A stretch of 32,890 nt of DNA from an uncultured Prevotellaceae bacterium (lineage in GTDB: Bacteria; Bacteroidota; Bacteroidia; Bacteroidales; Bacteroidaceae): the NCBI GenBank assembly GCA_902776545.1, contig CACYQO010000026.1:1-32890 (forward strand), read 5' to 3'. The translations under genes were made by a program, and so were the position numbers. Every line of letters starts with the position of its first letter. The stretch's first letter is position 1. This document shows positions 22,639 through 31,273 of the stretch, in pieces. The notes beneath the pieces are model-generated. The model was not told the origin of the DNA, did no database searches, and saw nothing but the letters and a program-made list of their open reading frames with translations.

Positions 22639-25600
22639 TTAAATGTTGAGTTTAATTCCGAAGTTATAACGTCTGACAGTCGGGTAGGCACCACCGCCGC
22701 CGCTGAATCCGTAGTTACTCTCACGGTCATCCGGCATCTTGGTGATCAGGAAGAGGTTGTTGCCGTTCACATACAGCTTCAGGCTTGTGAAGCCGAGCTT
22801 CTTGATCCAGCCCTTCGTCCATGTATAAGCCAGCTCCACGTTCTTCAGGCGGAAATAGGAGCCGTCGTATAGATACTGTGTACCGTCGTTGTAGGAAACC
22901 TGCGTGGTGAAGCGCGGAACGACCACTTCGCCACCGCCGTCTATCGGGTTCCACCATGTGCCATTGTCGAACACGGTAAGAAGCTTGTTGTTGAAAGAAG
23001 CGAGGCCTACGTCACGTGTGACACCCGTGGCACCGTACAGCTGGGCAAAGCAGCTCCAGCCCTTCCACTCCCAGCCGATCGTGGCGTTGTAGGTGTGTTC
23101 CGGCGTGCCGGTGTAACCGTAAGGAGCCTGGTCGTTGGTCTCGTCAACGACACCGTCACCGTTGAAGTCAACGATATAGTGGTCGCCGATAAGCACCTGG
23201 CTGTCGTCCTTCTCGCGTGCAGGCGTACTGTATAATTCATCGTATGTGCTGATGAAGCCATTGTCGATAAACGAGATGTACTGGCCCTGACTGTAACCCT
23301 CGGCCTTGCGGTAGGCAGGAATCAGTGCCGGGTCATCCTTTTCTATGATTTCATTATGCGCGTACGTGTAGTTGGCGTTTGCCCAGAAGCGCATCCCGTT
23401 GTTCAATACCTTGTTGAAACGCAGCTCAAACTCGAAACCGTGGTTCTTCATCCTGCCCTTGTTGATGTCCGGGTTCGTGGCTGCACCGTAGTAAGACGGC
23501 ACACTGCGGTTGCTTCCCGAGATGAAGATGTCCTTACGGTCGTCGCGGAAGTAGTCGAAGCTGCCTGCCAGCATACCGCCGAGGAAAGCATAGTCGAAAC
23601 CGATGTTCTTTTTCACAACCGTTGCCCAGCGCAGGTCCGGGTTGGCAATCACAGCTTCCTTATATCCTTTGAACGGGCTTTCACTTCCGTCAAGACCCAT
23701 GTTAAAACCCTTGGCATTGTTCGTCACCTCCCACGTGGTCAGGTAGGCCCAGCGCGCACCGCCGGCATCGTCACCGATCTCACCGATAGATCCGCGGATC
23801 TTCAGCATATCGATAATCTTCTTCTCCTTCAGCCCCTTCATGAATTTCTCTTCCGAGATCATCCAACCTAAGGCACCAGAGGCGAAGAATACAAAGCGAT
23901 TGTCCGGAGAGAACTTCTGCGAACCGTTGTACGCACCGTTCACCTCGGCGAAATACCTGCCCTTATAGTCGTAGGTCGAACGGAACACCCAGTCCTCGCG
24001 CCGGTCCTCCAGGTCGGCGTTACCCGCCTGGATCCTGCGCTTCCAGTTACCCATCACCGTCACGTTGTGGTCACCGAACTGACGCCCCCAGAACAGCTGG
24101 AGCGACATTTCCGTCGCACGGCCCGTATAACCTACCGTACCAGCCACCGTCGTCCAGTCGCGGCTCTCATAGAAGTCAAAACCTGTCGTGGCATTGATTT
24201 CATTCTCCCAAAGCATCTGACCAACCTCAGGCAGCATATACGCCTTCTTCGTGGTGTGCAGGTCGGAGATGCCGCGGTCGCTCTCGTTGAACTGGTTGTC
24301 CCACGACACCGTACCACGGGCTACAAGACCCTTCGTGATGAAGTCAAGCTTCTGCTCGAGGGCAAAGTCGGTGAACACGCGGGTGATCGTCTTCAGCTCA
24401 TAACCCGATGTGGCCACACTGGCGGGAGAGTTCTCGATGTTCGATACCAGCGGGTAGTAACCCCACGATCCGTCAGAGAACTGAACCGGGAAGAGGTTAG
24501 GCGCCATACCGTAGGCACCGGCCCACTTCTGCTGCTGGAAGAACTCACCGTTATTACCATAATAGTAACGCGGGGTCTTCTGCTGCGCATTCGAACCAGC
24601 CAGGTTCACCTTGAACTGCGTGGTCTTCGTAATCTGGAAGTCCAGGTTCGAACGCACGTTCAGACGGTTGTACGCATACCCCCCCGTGTAGCCCTGATGG
24701 TTATCCCACACCTTCGTCATGTCACCCTCGTTCTGGAAGTCGAAGGCCACGAAATACTTCACAAACTGCGTACCCCCGCTTATATTAAGGTTCGTGTTAT
24801 ATGAGAAGGCCGTCCCTTCAAACATCTCGTCCTGCCAGTCCACGTTGGCATAGCGCTCCGCCTGGCTGTACTCGCCCAGGTACGTACCGTCGGCAGCATA
24901 GTGAGGCTTCACCGTGCGGTCCTGATGGCGGAAGTTGTCGATGAACGTCTGCGGGCGGTAGTAGGCCCACGAGGCGTCACCCCCGATGCCGATCTCGTGC
25001 TCGATCGCCTGGTTGCGCATCATATAGCCGTCGTAGCTGTCGTACTTCCGCGGCAGCTTCGACACCGCCTTCAGCGTAGCGTTGAACCCCACGTCGATCC
25101 TCGCCTTGCCCTCCACGCCGCGCTTGGTCGTGATCAGGATAACACCGTTGGCCCCCTTCACGCCATACACCGCCGTGGCAGAGGCGTCCTTCAGCACCGA
25201 GACCGTAGCCACGGACGTCACGTCCACCGACTTGATCTCACGCTCCACGCCATCCACCAGTATCAGCGGCTGGGCGTCTGTGTTCCAGGCTGCCGCACCG
25301 CGGATATAGATGCGCGGATCCTCTTCACCCGGCTGACCGGTAGAGGCGATGGTCGCAACACCGGGCACGTTACCCGTCAGCGCAGCACTCACGCTGCCGA
25401 TACCTGCCGACCGTTCCAGCACTTCACCCGTGGTCTGCGTGATGGCACCCACCACAGACGCCTTCTTCTGCTGGCCGAAACCGACCACGATCACTTCCGA
25501 AAGCTGGGTGTTGTCGCTCAGCGTCACGTTCAGCGTGCGCCGCTTGCCCACTTTCAGCTCTTCGGTGTTCATTCCCACATACGAGACCACGATGATCGAC

Positions 25601-25854
25601 GTCTCAGATGGGACACTCAGGGCGAAGTTACCGTCGAAGTCCGTAATCGTACCAATCGAGGTGTTCCCCTTCACTACAACGGAGGCACCTATCAGCGCCT
25701 CTCCGTTCGCATCGACAACCGTTCCCTTGACGGCTATGCCACCCTGTGCCCACGCCGTGGCGCAGAACAGGAGCATCAACGACAATGCCGACCAGCGACA
25801 TTGCCTTTTAGCCCATGGGAGAGCGGTCCCCACAAAGTTTATTAACTGTTTCAT
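22639..25854 (-). CDS. SusC/RagA-family TonB-dependent transporter (first pair)
   Basis: The 1071-residue outer-membrane transporter has a signal peptide ending ATAWAQ (37). Residues about 42-115 form the CarboxypepD-regulatory-like domain (GTVVDANGEALIGASVVVKG, GTITDFDGNFALSVP). A TonB-box-like SEVIVVGFG follows (119-127). The plug (about 130-250) includes PRIYIRGAAAWNTDAQPLIL, VDGVEREI and NGVILITTKRG, and the barrel ends YNFGIKLNI. It is the first gene of the polysaccharide operon and the only one preceded by a promoter-like region rather than heptamers. It also lacks the MITKI start cassette. Two further calls, a ferric-siderophore or peptide receptor, are less likely given the SusD neighbour and the GH10-like gene. 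Confidence 0.95.
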   Translation of the reverse strand: MKQLINFVGTALPWAKRQCRWSALSLMLLFCATAWAQGGIAVKGTVVDANGEALIGASVVVKGNTSIGTITDFDGNFALSVPSETSIIVVSYVGMNTEELKVGKRRTLNVTLSDNTQLSEVIVVGFGQQKKASVVGAITQTTGEVLERSAGIGSVSAALTGNVPGVATIASTGQPGEEDPRIYIRGAAAWNTDAQPLILVDGVEREIKSVDVTSVATVSVLKDASATAVYGVKGANGVILITTKRGVEGKARIDVGFNATLKAVSKLPRKYDSYDGYMMRNQAIEHEIGIGGDASWAYYRPQTFIDNFRHQDRTVKPHYAADGTYLGEYSQAERYANVDWQDEMFEGTAFSYNTNLNISGGTQFVKYFVAFDFQNEGDMTKVWDNHQGYTGGYAYNRLNVRSNLDFQITKTTQFKVNLAGSNAQQKTPRYYYGNNGEFFQQQKWAGAYGMAPNLFPVQFSDGSWGYYPLVSNIENSPASVATSGYELKTITRVFTDFALEQKLDFITKGLVARGTVSWDNQFNESDRGISDLHTTKKAYMLPEVGQMLWENEINATTGFDFYESRDWTTVAGTVGYTGRATEMSLQLFWGRQFGDHNVTVMGNWKRRIQAGNADLEDRREDWVFRSTYDYKGRYFAEVNGAYNGSQKFSPDNRFVFFASGALGWMISEEKFMKGLKEKKIIDMLKIRGSIGEIGDDAGGARWAYLTTWEVTNNAKGFNMGLDGSESPFKGYKEAVIANPDLRWATVVKKNIGFDYAFLGGMLAGSFDYFRDDRKDIFISGSNRSVPSYYGAATNPDINKGRMKNHGFEFELRFNKVLNNGMRFWANANYTYAHNEIIEKDDPALIPAYRKAEGYSQGQYISFIDNGFISTYDELYSTPAREKDDSQVLIGDHYIVDFNGDGVVDETNDQAPYGYTGTPEHTYNATIGWEWKGWSCFAQLYGATGVTRDVGLASFNNKLLTVFDNGTWWNPIDGGGEVVVPRFTTQVSYNDGTQYLYDGSYFRLKNVELAYTWTKGWIKKLGFTSLKLYVNGNNLFLITKMPDDRESNYGFSGGGGAYPTVRRYNFGIKLNI

Positions 25855-25890
25855 TTAGCTGATTTTGATTCAACATTGTTTTTGTGGGGA

Positions 25891-25898
25891 CAAAATTA
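25891..25898 (-). promoter_or_regulatory. Probable -7 element (TAATTTTG) of the polysaccharide operon
   Basis: On the minus strand TAATTTTG fits TAnnTTTG, 37 bases before the susC ATG at 25854. The sequence upstream is very AT-rich without a clear -33 TTTG, as expected for an activator-dependent PUL promoter. Confidence 0.5.
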
Positions 25899-25922
25899 AT
25901 AATAATTTATTAAATAATGTAA

Positions 25923-25936
25923 TTGATTTATATCAA
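25923..25936. promoter_or_regulatory. Candidate operator (TTGAT-N4-ATCAA)
   Basis: A perfect 5-base inverted repeat with four-base spacer lies 24 bases upstream of the -7 octamer of the susC promoter, in the position an activator or -33-overlapping regulator would occupy. No regulator gene is present in the window. Confidence 0.35.
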
Positions 25937-26012
25937 ATACTTTACGGTAGTCCCTAAAATCCCCGAATTGATACAAATAATAAAATAATGGTTACTTTTG
26001 AAAAACTAATGA

Positions 26013-26049
26013 AGTGTTAAAACCTCCTTCCAACAGAGATTTTAACACT
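26013..26049 (-). terminator. Hairpin terminator after the ABC ATPase gene
   Basis: AGTGTTAAAA (26013-26022) and TTTTAACACT (26040-26049) are perfect reverse complements around a 17-base loop, starting about 20 bases beyond the end of the ATPase gene on the minus strand. No long T run follows. It separates the ABC operon from the polysaccharide operon. Confidence 0.6.
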
Positions 26050-26069
26050 CCAATCAATCGGTCTTTTAG

Positions 26070-26744
26070 TTAAAGACTGACTTCAGGGACCACTTGGCCG
26101 TCGAGGAGGTTGATGACACGCTGGGCATAGCCGGCATCACGTTCCGAGTGAGTGACCATCAGGACGGTTGTGCCTTCCTGGTTCAGCTGGGTGAGCAGTT
26201 GCATCACCTCCAGTCCGTTCTTGGAGTCAAGGTTACCTGTGGGCTCGTCGGCGAGGATCAGCTTGGGATTCATTACAACGGCACGGGCGATGGCGACACG
26301 TTGCTGCTGACCTCCGGAGAGCTGCTGGGGGAAGTGATGGGCACGATGCGAGATGGCCATACGGCGAAGCACTTCTTCTACGCGCTGTTTGCGTTCTTTC
26401 TTGGGAACGCCTAAGTAAGTCAGCGGCAGTTCCACGTTCTCCTCTACGTTCAACTCATCAATGAGGTTGAAGCTCTGGAACACAAAACCAATCTGTCCCT
26501 TGCGGACCTTCGTGCGCTGACTCTCCTTCAACTTGCCCACTTCCTCGCCATCGAGGTAGTAAGTGCCGCTGGTGGGATTGTCGAGCAAGCCTAATATATT
26601 TAATAAGGTAGACTTGCCACAGCCCGAAGGCCCCATGATGGCCACAAACTCACCTTTCTTCACTTCGAGCGATACGCCGCCCAATGCTACGGTCTCCACC
26701 TCTTCCGTGCGGAACACCTTCTGAATGTTTTCTAACTTAATCAT
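26070..26744 (-). CDS. ABC transporter ATP-binding protein, MacB/LolD type
   Basis: The 224-residue ATPase has all motifs: Walker [10 protein letters not shown] (38-46), Q-loop Gln90, signature LSGGQQQR (142-149), Walker B LILADEP with Asp166-Glu167, and the H-loop VTHS. Length and sequence fit the LolD/MacB/FtsE-like branch that powers FtsX-type permeases for mechanotransmission rather than classic import. It follows the permease gene (26787-29153) after 42 bases, a gap made of the 9-mer repeat ACTAATTTC, and is co-transcribed with it. The substrate (peptide, lipid, lipoprotein or drug) cannot be told. Confidence 0.95.
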   Translation of the reverse strand: MIKLENIQKVFRTEEVETVALGGVSLEVKKGEFVAIMGPSGCGKSTLLNILGLLDNPTSGTYYLDGEEVGKLKESQRTKVRKGQIGFVFQSFNLIDELNVEENVELPLTYLGVPKKERKQRVEEVLRRMAISHRAHHFPQQLSGGQQQRVAIARAVVMNPKLILADEPTGNLDSKNGLEVMQLLTQLNQEGTTVLMVTHSERDAGYAQRVINLLDGQVVPEVSL

Positions 26745-26762
26745 ACTATTTATTTTTTTACC

Positions 26763-26789
26763 ACTAATTTCACTAATTTCACGAATTTA
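26763..26789. repeat. 9-mer tandem repeat ACTAATTTC in the permease/ATPase junction
   Basis: Two exact copies (26763-26771, 26772-26780) and a third degenerate one (ACGAATTTA, 26781-26789) that overlaps the stop codon of the permease. It resembles in character the TAATTNC arrays of the polysaccharide operon but has a nine-base period. Confidence 0.7.
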
Positions 26790-29153
26790 TTCAGTCTTGA
26801 TACTCTCTACTGGATTGGTGCGGACAGCCTTGATGATCTGGAAACCGACGGAGAGGACGGCCATAAGGAGGGCAAAGGCGCAAGTCACAGCGAAGATCCA
26901 GGGACAGAGCGAGATGCGATAACTGAAGTTTGTCAGCCAGTCGTTCATGATGTACCACGAGAGTGGAATCGCGATGACGAACGATACTAACAACGGAGCA
27001 CAGAAAGTCCTAAGCATCAGCATCATCACCTCACGAGACGAACTGCCCATGATCTTCCGAATGCCTATCTCCTTCTGGCGCTGACGGATGAAGAAGAGCG
27101 ACATCCCGATGAATCCCATTACAGAGATGACGATGGCCACGAAAGTAAAGAGCGTAATGATCTTCAGCGTGTTCTGCTGTTCCTCAAAGCTATCAGCAAC
27201 ACATTTCTCAGAACTAAGGACGAACCATTTCATTTCTTCCTCTGACGTACCCAATTCCTTCAGCATATTCTCAAAGGCATCCATAGCTCGTTCGTCGCCA
27301 TTGGTTTTAACAAGGAAATTAGGATTCTCTATCCCTTCTCGTAATTGGATGGCCAAAGGTTCTGCGTCTCCCAAGACGTTTTTGAAATGAAAATTATACA
27401 CTATTCCTGTAATAGGCTTCTTCTCGCCTTTTCCCCAGTCTAACTCGCGGTCTTGCTCTGTATAGTCTAATTCTTGCAGAGCTTTCTCATTCAGAAGATA
27501 GCCGTCATTGGCAGGACCATAGTCTGCCTTGTATTTCAGACCATAGAGGTCGAAAGCCTTCTTATCCATTTCTGCCAGCATCAGCATCACATATTTGCTT
27601 CCCCGCTCTATACCTCTCACACTGGCACCGTAGCCAGTGAACGAGGAACCTTTGTAGCAGCCGATTTCCTCGACAAACGGCATCTTCTCCAATTGGTTCC
27701 TCACCGTCTGGCTCTTCCCTTCCGGGCCCATGACGATGTAGAGATTTTCGGTATTGATGCCGAGTGGTGCATGGATGAGGTGATTCAGTTGCAGCCAGAT
27801 GACAAGGGCAGAGGTGAGCATTGTGACCGTAATGACATTCTGCAGAATGATGAACACCTTGCCAAGCACCATCTTGGAACGGAAGCGGAAACTGCCCTTG
27901 ACGATGTCGATGGGTTGATAGCGGGAAATCTGCCACGAGGGCATGATGCCTGAGATGATGCCTACGACGAGGATGAAGCCGAGACAGACGCTGACCGTTC
28001 CTATACTGATATCGTTGTACAAGTCGATCTTTCCCCTGAACAATTCTGCTGCATCATCCTGGAAACAGAAGGCCAATGCCAAGCCGATGGCAAAGGATAC
28101 AGCCACCATCAATGTTGATTCAAGGATCAGCTTCAGCGAGATATGCCGCTGACTACTGCCGAAGAGCCGCCGTGTAGCCATCTCCTTGGCGCGGAACCCC
28201 GTATTGGCAACTGTCAGGTTGATATAGTTGCTGACGGCAAAGAACAGAATGGCCAGTACGGCTGCCAGCAAGATATGAAGCAGGGTCTTGTCGCCTTTCT
28301 GCAGGCCTGAGACAACGTTCTGTGGGGCAAACAGAATGTCTGTGAGCGGTGTCAGACTTAGTTTCGAATCCTGCCAAGTGTTGGAATGATTCTTTACCAG
28401 ATAATCTCCGATAACCTTCTTCTTGGCCTCAAGTGTCGTGCCTGGATGCAGCATGAAAAACGCCTTGGCAGTTCCTGTACCCCCTATGGCAAAGGTATTG
28501 TCTGATAGTGTAAAGCCCATCACTTGCGGATAGCGCTTCATGTTGGCGATAATCTGCGTCTCATTGGGGAGCACGGTATGGTCAAGATTCTTGGCAACGG
28601 CACTGATCGTATAGACCAGTGTACTATCATAAGGATTCTCATTATTCAAAAACACATGACGTTCGCCAACTATCTGCAACGACTCGCCGATGGGGTTCTT
28701 GTCGCCGAAGAGACGCTTGGCAAGTCGTTCTGTGATGACACACTTGTCTGGAGCATCAAGTGCAGTCTGACGATTGCCGTTTACCAACTCGAAGTCGAAG
28801 AACTGGAAGAAAGTGGAGTCGGCTAACATGATGGTGCAGTTTTCTTTCTCATCACTCTTCACTACCTGTTGACCATATTTGATCTTTCCACACTGGCTCA
28901 TGACACAACAGGTCTGCTCTACTTCCGGGCACATCTCCTGTATCCGTTTTGCTGCCTGTGGCCACATGAAAAAGAGCTGCTCGTTGCCCATGATGTAGAT
29001 GCGGTCTGCATTCTTGTGCCACGCATCGATACTATACTGGCGCCAGGTGTAGTCACCCATCAGGATGATGAACATCAGCGATACTACCAACCCTGCTATA
29101 TTAATTAAGGTATATAGCTTGTTGCGTGAAAGGAATCTGAAATAACTCTTCAT
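26787..29153 (-). CDS. FtsX/MacB-type ABC transporter permease
   Basis: The 788-residue permease has an N-terminal membrane segment (about 14-36, LINIAGLVVSLMFIILMG). A large periplasmic domain follows (about 40-280), then a first FtsX block with segments near 290-305, 345-365 and 385-410, a second periplasmic region with FTGYGASVRGIERG, and a C-terminal FtsX block (IITLFTFVAIVISVMGFIGM, RQKEIGIRKIMGSSSREVMM) ending NPVESIKTE. This double-FtsX arrangement is common in Bacteroidales, often in runs of paralogs. It probably works with the ATPase immediately downstream in export or in moving an outer-membrane-directed substrate. A good promoter lies 44 bases upstream. The partial permease at the window end is a paralog. 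Confidence 0.93.
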   Translation of the reverse strand: MKSYFRFLSRNKLYTLINIAGLVVSLMFIILMGDYTWRQYSIDAWHKNADRIYIMGNEQLFFMWPQAAKRIQEMCPEVEQTCCVMSQCGKIKYGQQVVKSDEKENCTIMLADSTFFQFFDFELVNGNRQTALDAPDKCVITERLAKRLFGDKNPIGESLQIVGERHVFLNNENPYDSTLVYTISAVAKNLDHTVLPNETQIIANMKRYPQVMGFTLSDNTFAIGGTGTAKAFFMLHPGTTLEAKKKVIGDYLVKNHSNTWQDSKLSLTPLTDILFAPQNVVSGLQKGDKTLLHILLAAVLAILFFAVSNYINLTVANTGFRAKEMATRRLFGSSQRHISLKLILESTLMVAVSFAIGLALAFCFQDDAAELFRGKIDLYNDISIGTVSVCLGFILVVGIISGIMPSWQISRYQPIDIVKGSFRFRSKMVLGKVFIILQNVITVTMLTSALVIWLQLNHLIHAPLGINTENLYIVMGPEGKSQTVRNQLEKMPFVEEIGCYKGSSFTGYGASVRGIERGSKYVMLMLAEMDKKAFDLYGLKYKADYGPANDGYLLNEKALQELDYTEQDRELDWGKGEKKPITGIVYNFHFKNVLGDAEPLAIQLREGIENPNFLVKTNGDERAMDAFENMLKELGTSEEEMKWFVLSSEKCVADSFEEQQNTLKIITLFTFVAIVISVMGFIGMSLFFIRQRQKEIGIRKIMGSSSREVMMLMLRTFCAPLLVSFVIAIPLSWYIMNDWLTNFSYRISLCPWIFAVTCAFALLMAVLSVGFQIIKAVRTNPVESIKTE

Positions 29154-29196
29154 CTTATTTGCGATTTACTTATTGACGATTTACGATTTTCTGATG

Positions 29197-29227
29197 CAAA
29201 GTTACGTCATTTAAACGAATCCGCCAA
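29197..29227 (-). promoter_or_regulatory. Promoter of the ABC permease operon (TTG-N20-TAACTTTG)
   Basis: On the minus strand TTG (29225-29227) is followed after exactly 20 bases by TAACTTTG (29204-29197), an excellent fit to the Bacteroidetes consensus. The leader to ATG 29153 is about 40 bases. The -33 half lies inside a hairpin-forming sequence, CCGCC(AA)GG ... CC(TC)GGCGG (29221-29245). Confidence 0.8.
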
Positions 29228-29253
29228 GGCTTTTGACCTCGGCGGAAGCTGTT

Positions 29254-29270
29254 TGTCTAATAATTAGACA
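29254..29270. promoter_or_regulatory. Perfect 17-base palindrome upstream of the permease promoter
   Basis: TGTCTAATAATTAGACA is two 8-base arms around a central A. It lies about 27 bases upstream of the -33 element of the permease promoter, and about 40 bases beyond the stop of the ATPase gene at 29312. It could be an operator for an activator of the permease operon or part of the terminator of the preceding gene. Confidence 0.5.
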
Positions 29271-29311
29271 GTCTGGCGTATGATTCTTTGACACAGGTCT
29301 CAGAACATAGA

Positions 29312-30739
29312 CTAAATTGCAAACAAATCGTCAAGTTTGACCTGGCTCTGAATCATTTCTGTGTATTTCCCACGGATCAATCCCTCTGTTGTTATCATCG
29401 TGAGCCAAGGTGTGTGTCGCAATCCTGTTTCAGAGCAGAAAGCATTACTGCGCCGACATATCTTGTTGTATTCTTCTTTATCGAGAGCATATTCACCTTG
29501 GCTGTATTTCACTTCACAGATGTTGACGATGTTGTCGGCCCTCTCTATAACGATGTCTATCTGGACTGCAGGAGTCGATGTCTTGCTTCGCCAGGAATAG
29601 ACGAGTGTCGAGATGGCATCTATCCTCAGTGCTTGTTTGATTTGCTGGACATGTGCCATACAGATGCGTTCAAATGTCAGGCCCATCCATGAGTTGACTT
29701 CTGGTGTGTTGATATGATGCGCCCAATACTGTTGCTCTAACTCAGCCCTGTCGATGAAAGTAAGATAGAATTGGCAGAAGAAGTCACATAACTGATAAAT
29801 GGCATCCTTTCGTTTGATTTCTTTCTCGCGGACGATATTCTTTCTTATCAAATCGCAATAGACAAGGTCTTCGAGTTTATTCCCGAGATGACCATTGTTA
29901 GCGCATTTCAAAGCAGAGGCCAGTTCCTCACGGGTCATGCCGCTACGGCTTTTGCTGAGGGCCTTGATGATGTCGATATATTTGTCAGGTTTCTTATATA
30001 ACGTATTGAACAAGCGACGGAACTCTCGGCGCATCTGCGTATCCTGACTGAAGAATAGACGGTCGATATTCTGCACAAGACTCTCTTCGCGGTCAAGCAG
30101 ACTAAGATAATATGGTATGCCTCCAAAAACCATGTATGCCTGGAGCGTCATCTGGCGATTCCATAGAAATCGATGTTCTTCGAGATAAGCCTCTGTTTCC
30201 TTGAGTGTAAAGGGATGAATCGGCATCTCTACAGTTATGCGGTCATGCAGTCCTCCCTTGCTGTCGATGACATTGGTGATCATCCAACTGGTGGCACTGC
30301 CGCAGATGATAAACACGATGTTGTCATATTGGCTGGCCCAGTTGTTCCAGAAATAACCCACAGCACCAGCCACATTTGAGCCCTCGGCATCCATTGCCGG
30401 CAATTCATCGATGAAGATGATGCACTGCTCACCGCTCGCCGCTTTCGGCTTCAGTGCGTTCTTCAACATGATAAATGCCTGCATCCAATCCTTCGGCTGC
30501 TCTGGCATATCGTAGCCATAATCGCTCATGGCATCAGCAAAGGCTGTAAACTGGTCTTTCAGCGATCCTTCAATCACCCCAGTCATCTTGAAAGCATACT
30601 GTTTCTTGAACATCTGATTGATTAAGAACGTTTTGCCCACACGCCTGCGTCCATATAGGGCGATAAACTCAGGGCGCGGACTGTTTACAGCTGCTGTCAG
30701 TCGCTTGATTTCTGCTTCTCTTCCGATGATTGATTCCAT
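29312..30739 (-). CDS. AAA-type ATPase with C-terminal DUF234/PD-(D/E)XK-like domain
   Basis: The 475-residue protein begins MESIIGREAEIKRL and has Walker A GRRRVGKT (30-37) and Walker B IIFIDE (107-112), followed by a sensor-like IICGSATSWM. The middle has a winged-helix-like region (SGMTREELASALKCANNGHL). The C-terminus (about 390-445) carries VQIDIVIERADNIVNICEVK, an Asp ... Glu-x-Lys pattern as in PD-(D/E)XK nucleases and the DUF234 domain attached to such ATPases. These ATPases (archaeal-type, many copies in Bacteroidales) have no settled function; defence or DNA-related roles are suggested. It is a single gene with its own promoter at 30763-30794. Confidence 0.9.
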   Translation of the reverse strand: MESIIGREAEIKRLTAAVNSPRPEFIALYGRRRVGKTFLINQMFKKQYAFKMTGVIEGSLKDQFTAFADAMSDYGYDMPEQPKDWMQAFIMLKNALKPKAASGEQCIIFIDELPAMDAEGSNVAGAVGYFWNNWASQYDNIVFIICGSATSWMITNVIDSKGGLHDRITVEMPIHPFTLKETEAYLEEHRFLWNRQMTLQAYMVFGGIPYYLSLLDREESLVQNIDRLFFSQDTQMRREFRRLFNTLYKKPDKYIDIIKALSKSRSGMTREELASALKCANNGHLGNKLEDLVYCDLIRKNIVREKEIKRKDAIYQLCDFFCQFYLTFIDRAELEQQYWAHHINTPEVNSWMGLTFERICMAHVQQIKQALRIDAISTLVYSWRSKTSTPAVQIDIVIERADNIVNICEVKYSQGEYALDKEEYNKICRRSNAFCSETGLRHTPWLTMITTEGLIRGKYTEMIQSQVKLDDLFAI

Positions 30740-30762
30740 GAAGTTATTCTTTTAAGACAGCA

Positions 30763-30794
30763 CAAAGATACAACAAATCCTTATTATAAACAAA
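30763..30794 (-). promoter_or_regulatory. Promoter of the AAA ATPase gene (TTTG-N20-TATCTTTG)
   Basis: On the minus strand TTTG (30794-30791), 20 bases, then TATCTTTG (30770-30763): a perfect match to the Bacteroidetes promoter layout. The leader to ATG 30739 is about 20-25 bases. A repeated inverted element begins six bases upstream of the -33 box. Confidence 0.85.
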
Positions 30795-30800
30795 CTTTTT

Positions 30801-30888
30801 GGGCGAAATCTATGCTTTTTGGGGTAGATTTCGCCCGTTTTGGTCGTGTTTCGGGCGAAATCTATGTCATTCGAGGTGGATTTCGCCC
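30801..30888. repeat. Two tandem inverted repeats (GGGCGAAATCTA ... TAGATTTCGCCC)
   Basis: Unit 1 is perfect: GGGCGAAATCTA (30801-30812) and TAGATTTCGCCC (30825-30836) with a 12-base loop. Unit 2 has the same left arm (30853-30864) and TGGATTTCGCCC (30877-30888), one mismatch, same loop length. The units are 52 bases apart and lie directly upstream of the AAA ATPase promoter. Confidence 0.85.
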
Positions 30889-31048
30889 AAATTAGTTATG
30901 TACATGTAGTCGTATGATTTCACTTTTAGTGTTATACCTTTAGTGTGATGAAAAGATGTAATTTATGTTTGAAACTGCAAAAATGGCGCAAATATGTGCA
31001 GCTTGAATTATAAATTTCTAATGTCCAAATTTCATTTTAGCATACATA

Positions 31049-31153
31049 ACTACATTAATCAAATTCTAATTGTCTTATTTTGAATAATTTGCGGAAATTT
31101 GAAACTACATGATAGCTACATTATAAGTACATATAACTACATTGAAACTACAC
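31049..31153. repeat. Cluster of ACTACAT-type direct repeats
   Basis: ACTACAT occurs at 31049-31055, 31104-31110 and 31136-31142, with variants GCTACAT (31115-31121), AGTACAT (31126-31132) and ACTACAC (31147-31153). From 31104 on the spacing is about 10-11 bases, roughly one helical turn, suggesting a possible protein-binding array. Confidence 0.5.
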
Positions 31154-31273
31154 AAAAGCAGCCAAAATAGCATCGATAACGATACAAACAGTCGGCAGTT
31201 TGCCAAGACTTTCAAGTAAGTAAAGTCCCATGAAGCCCGCTTTGCAGCTCTGGTTTCCCTAAGGCCCCCAGAC

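Noticed and set aside
24901-25845. Long + strand ORF (314 codons) opposite the first susC
   Set aside because: It is antisense to a clear TonB-dependent transporter, has Arg/His-rich composition typical of a shadow frame, and no recognisable domain.
25855-26069. tRNA or riboswitch in the leader of the polysaccharide operon
   Set aside because: I see only AT-rich sequence, a promoter-like octamer, a small inverted repeat and the hairpin of the neighbouring operon; no cloverleaf or known aptamer motif.
30948-31013. 21-codon + strand ORF (MKRCNLCLKLQKW...)
   Set aside because: No ribosome site, no homology I recognise, and an AT-rich repeat-laden context; length alone is not evidence.
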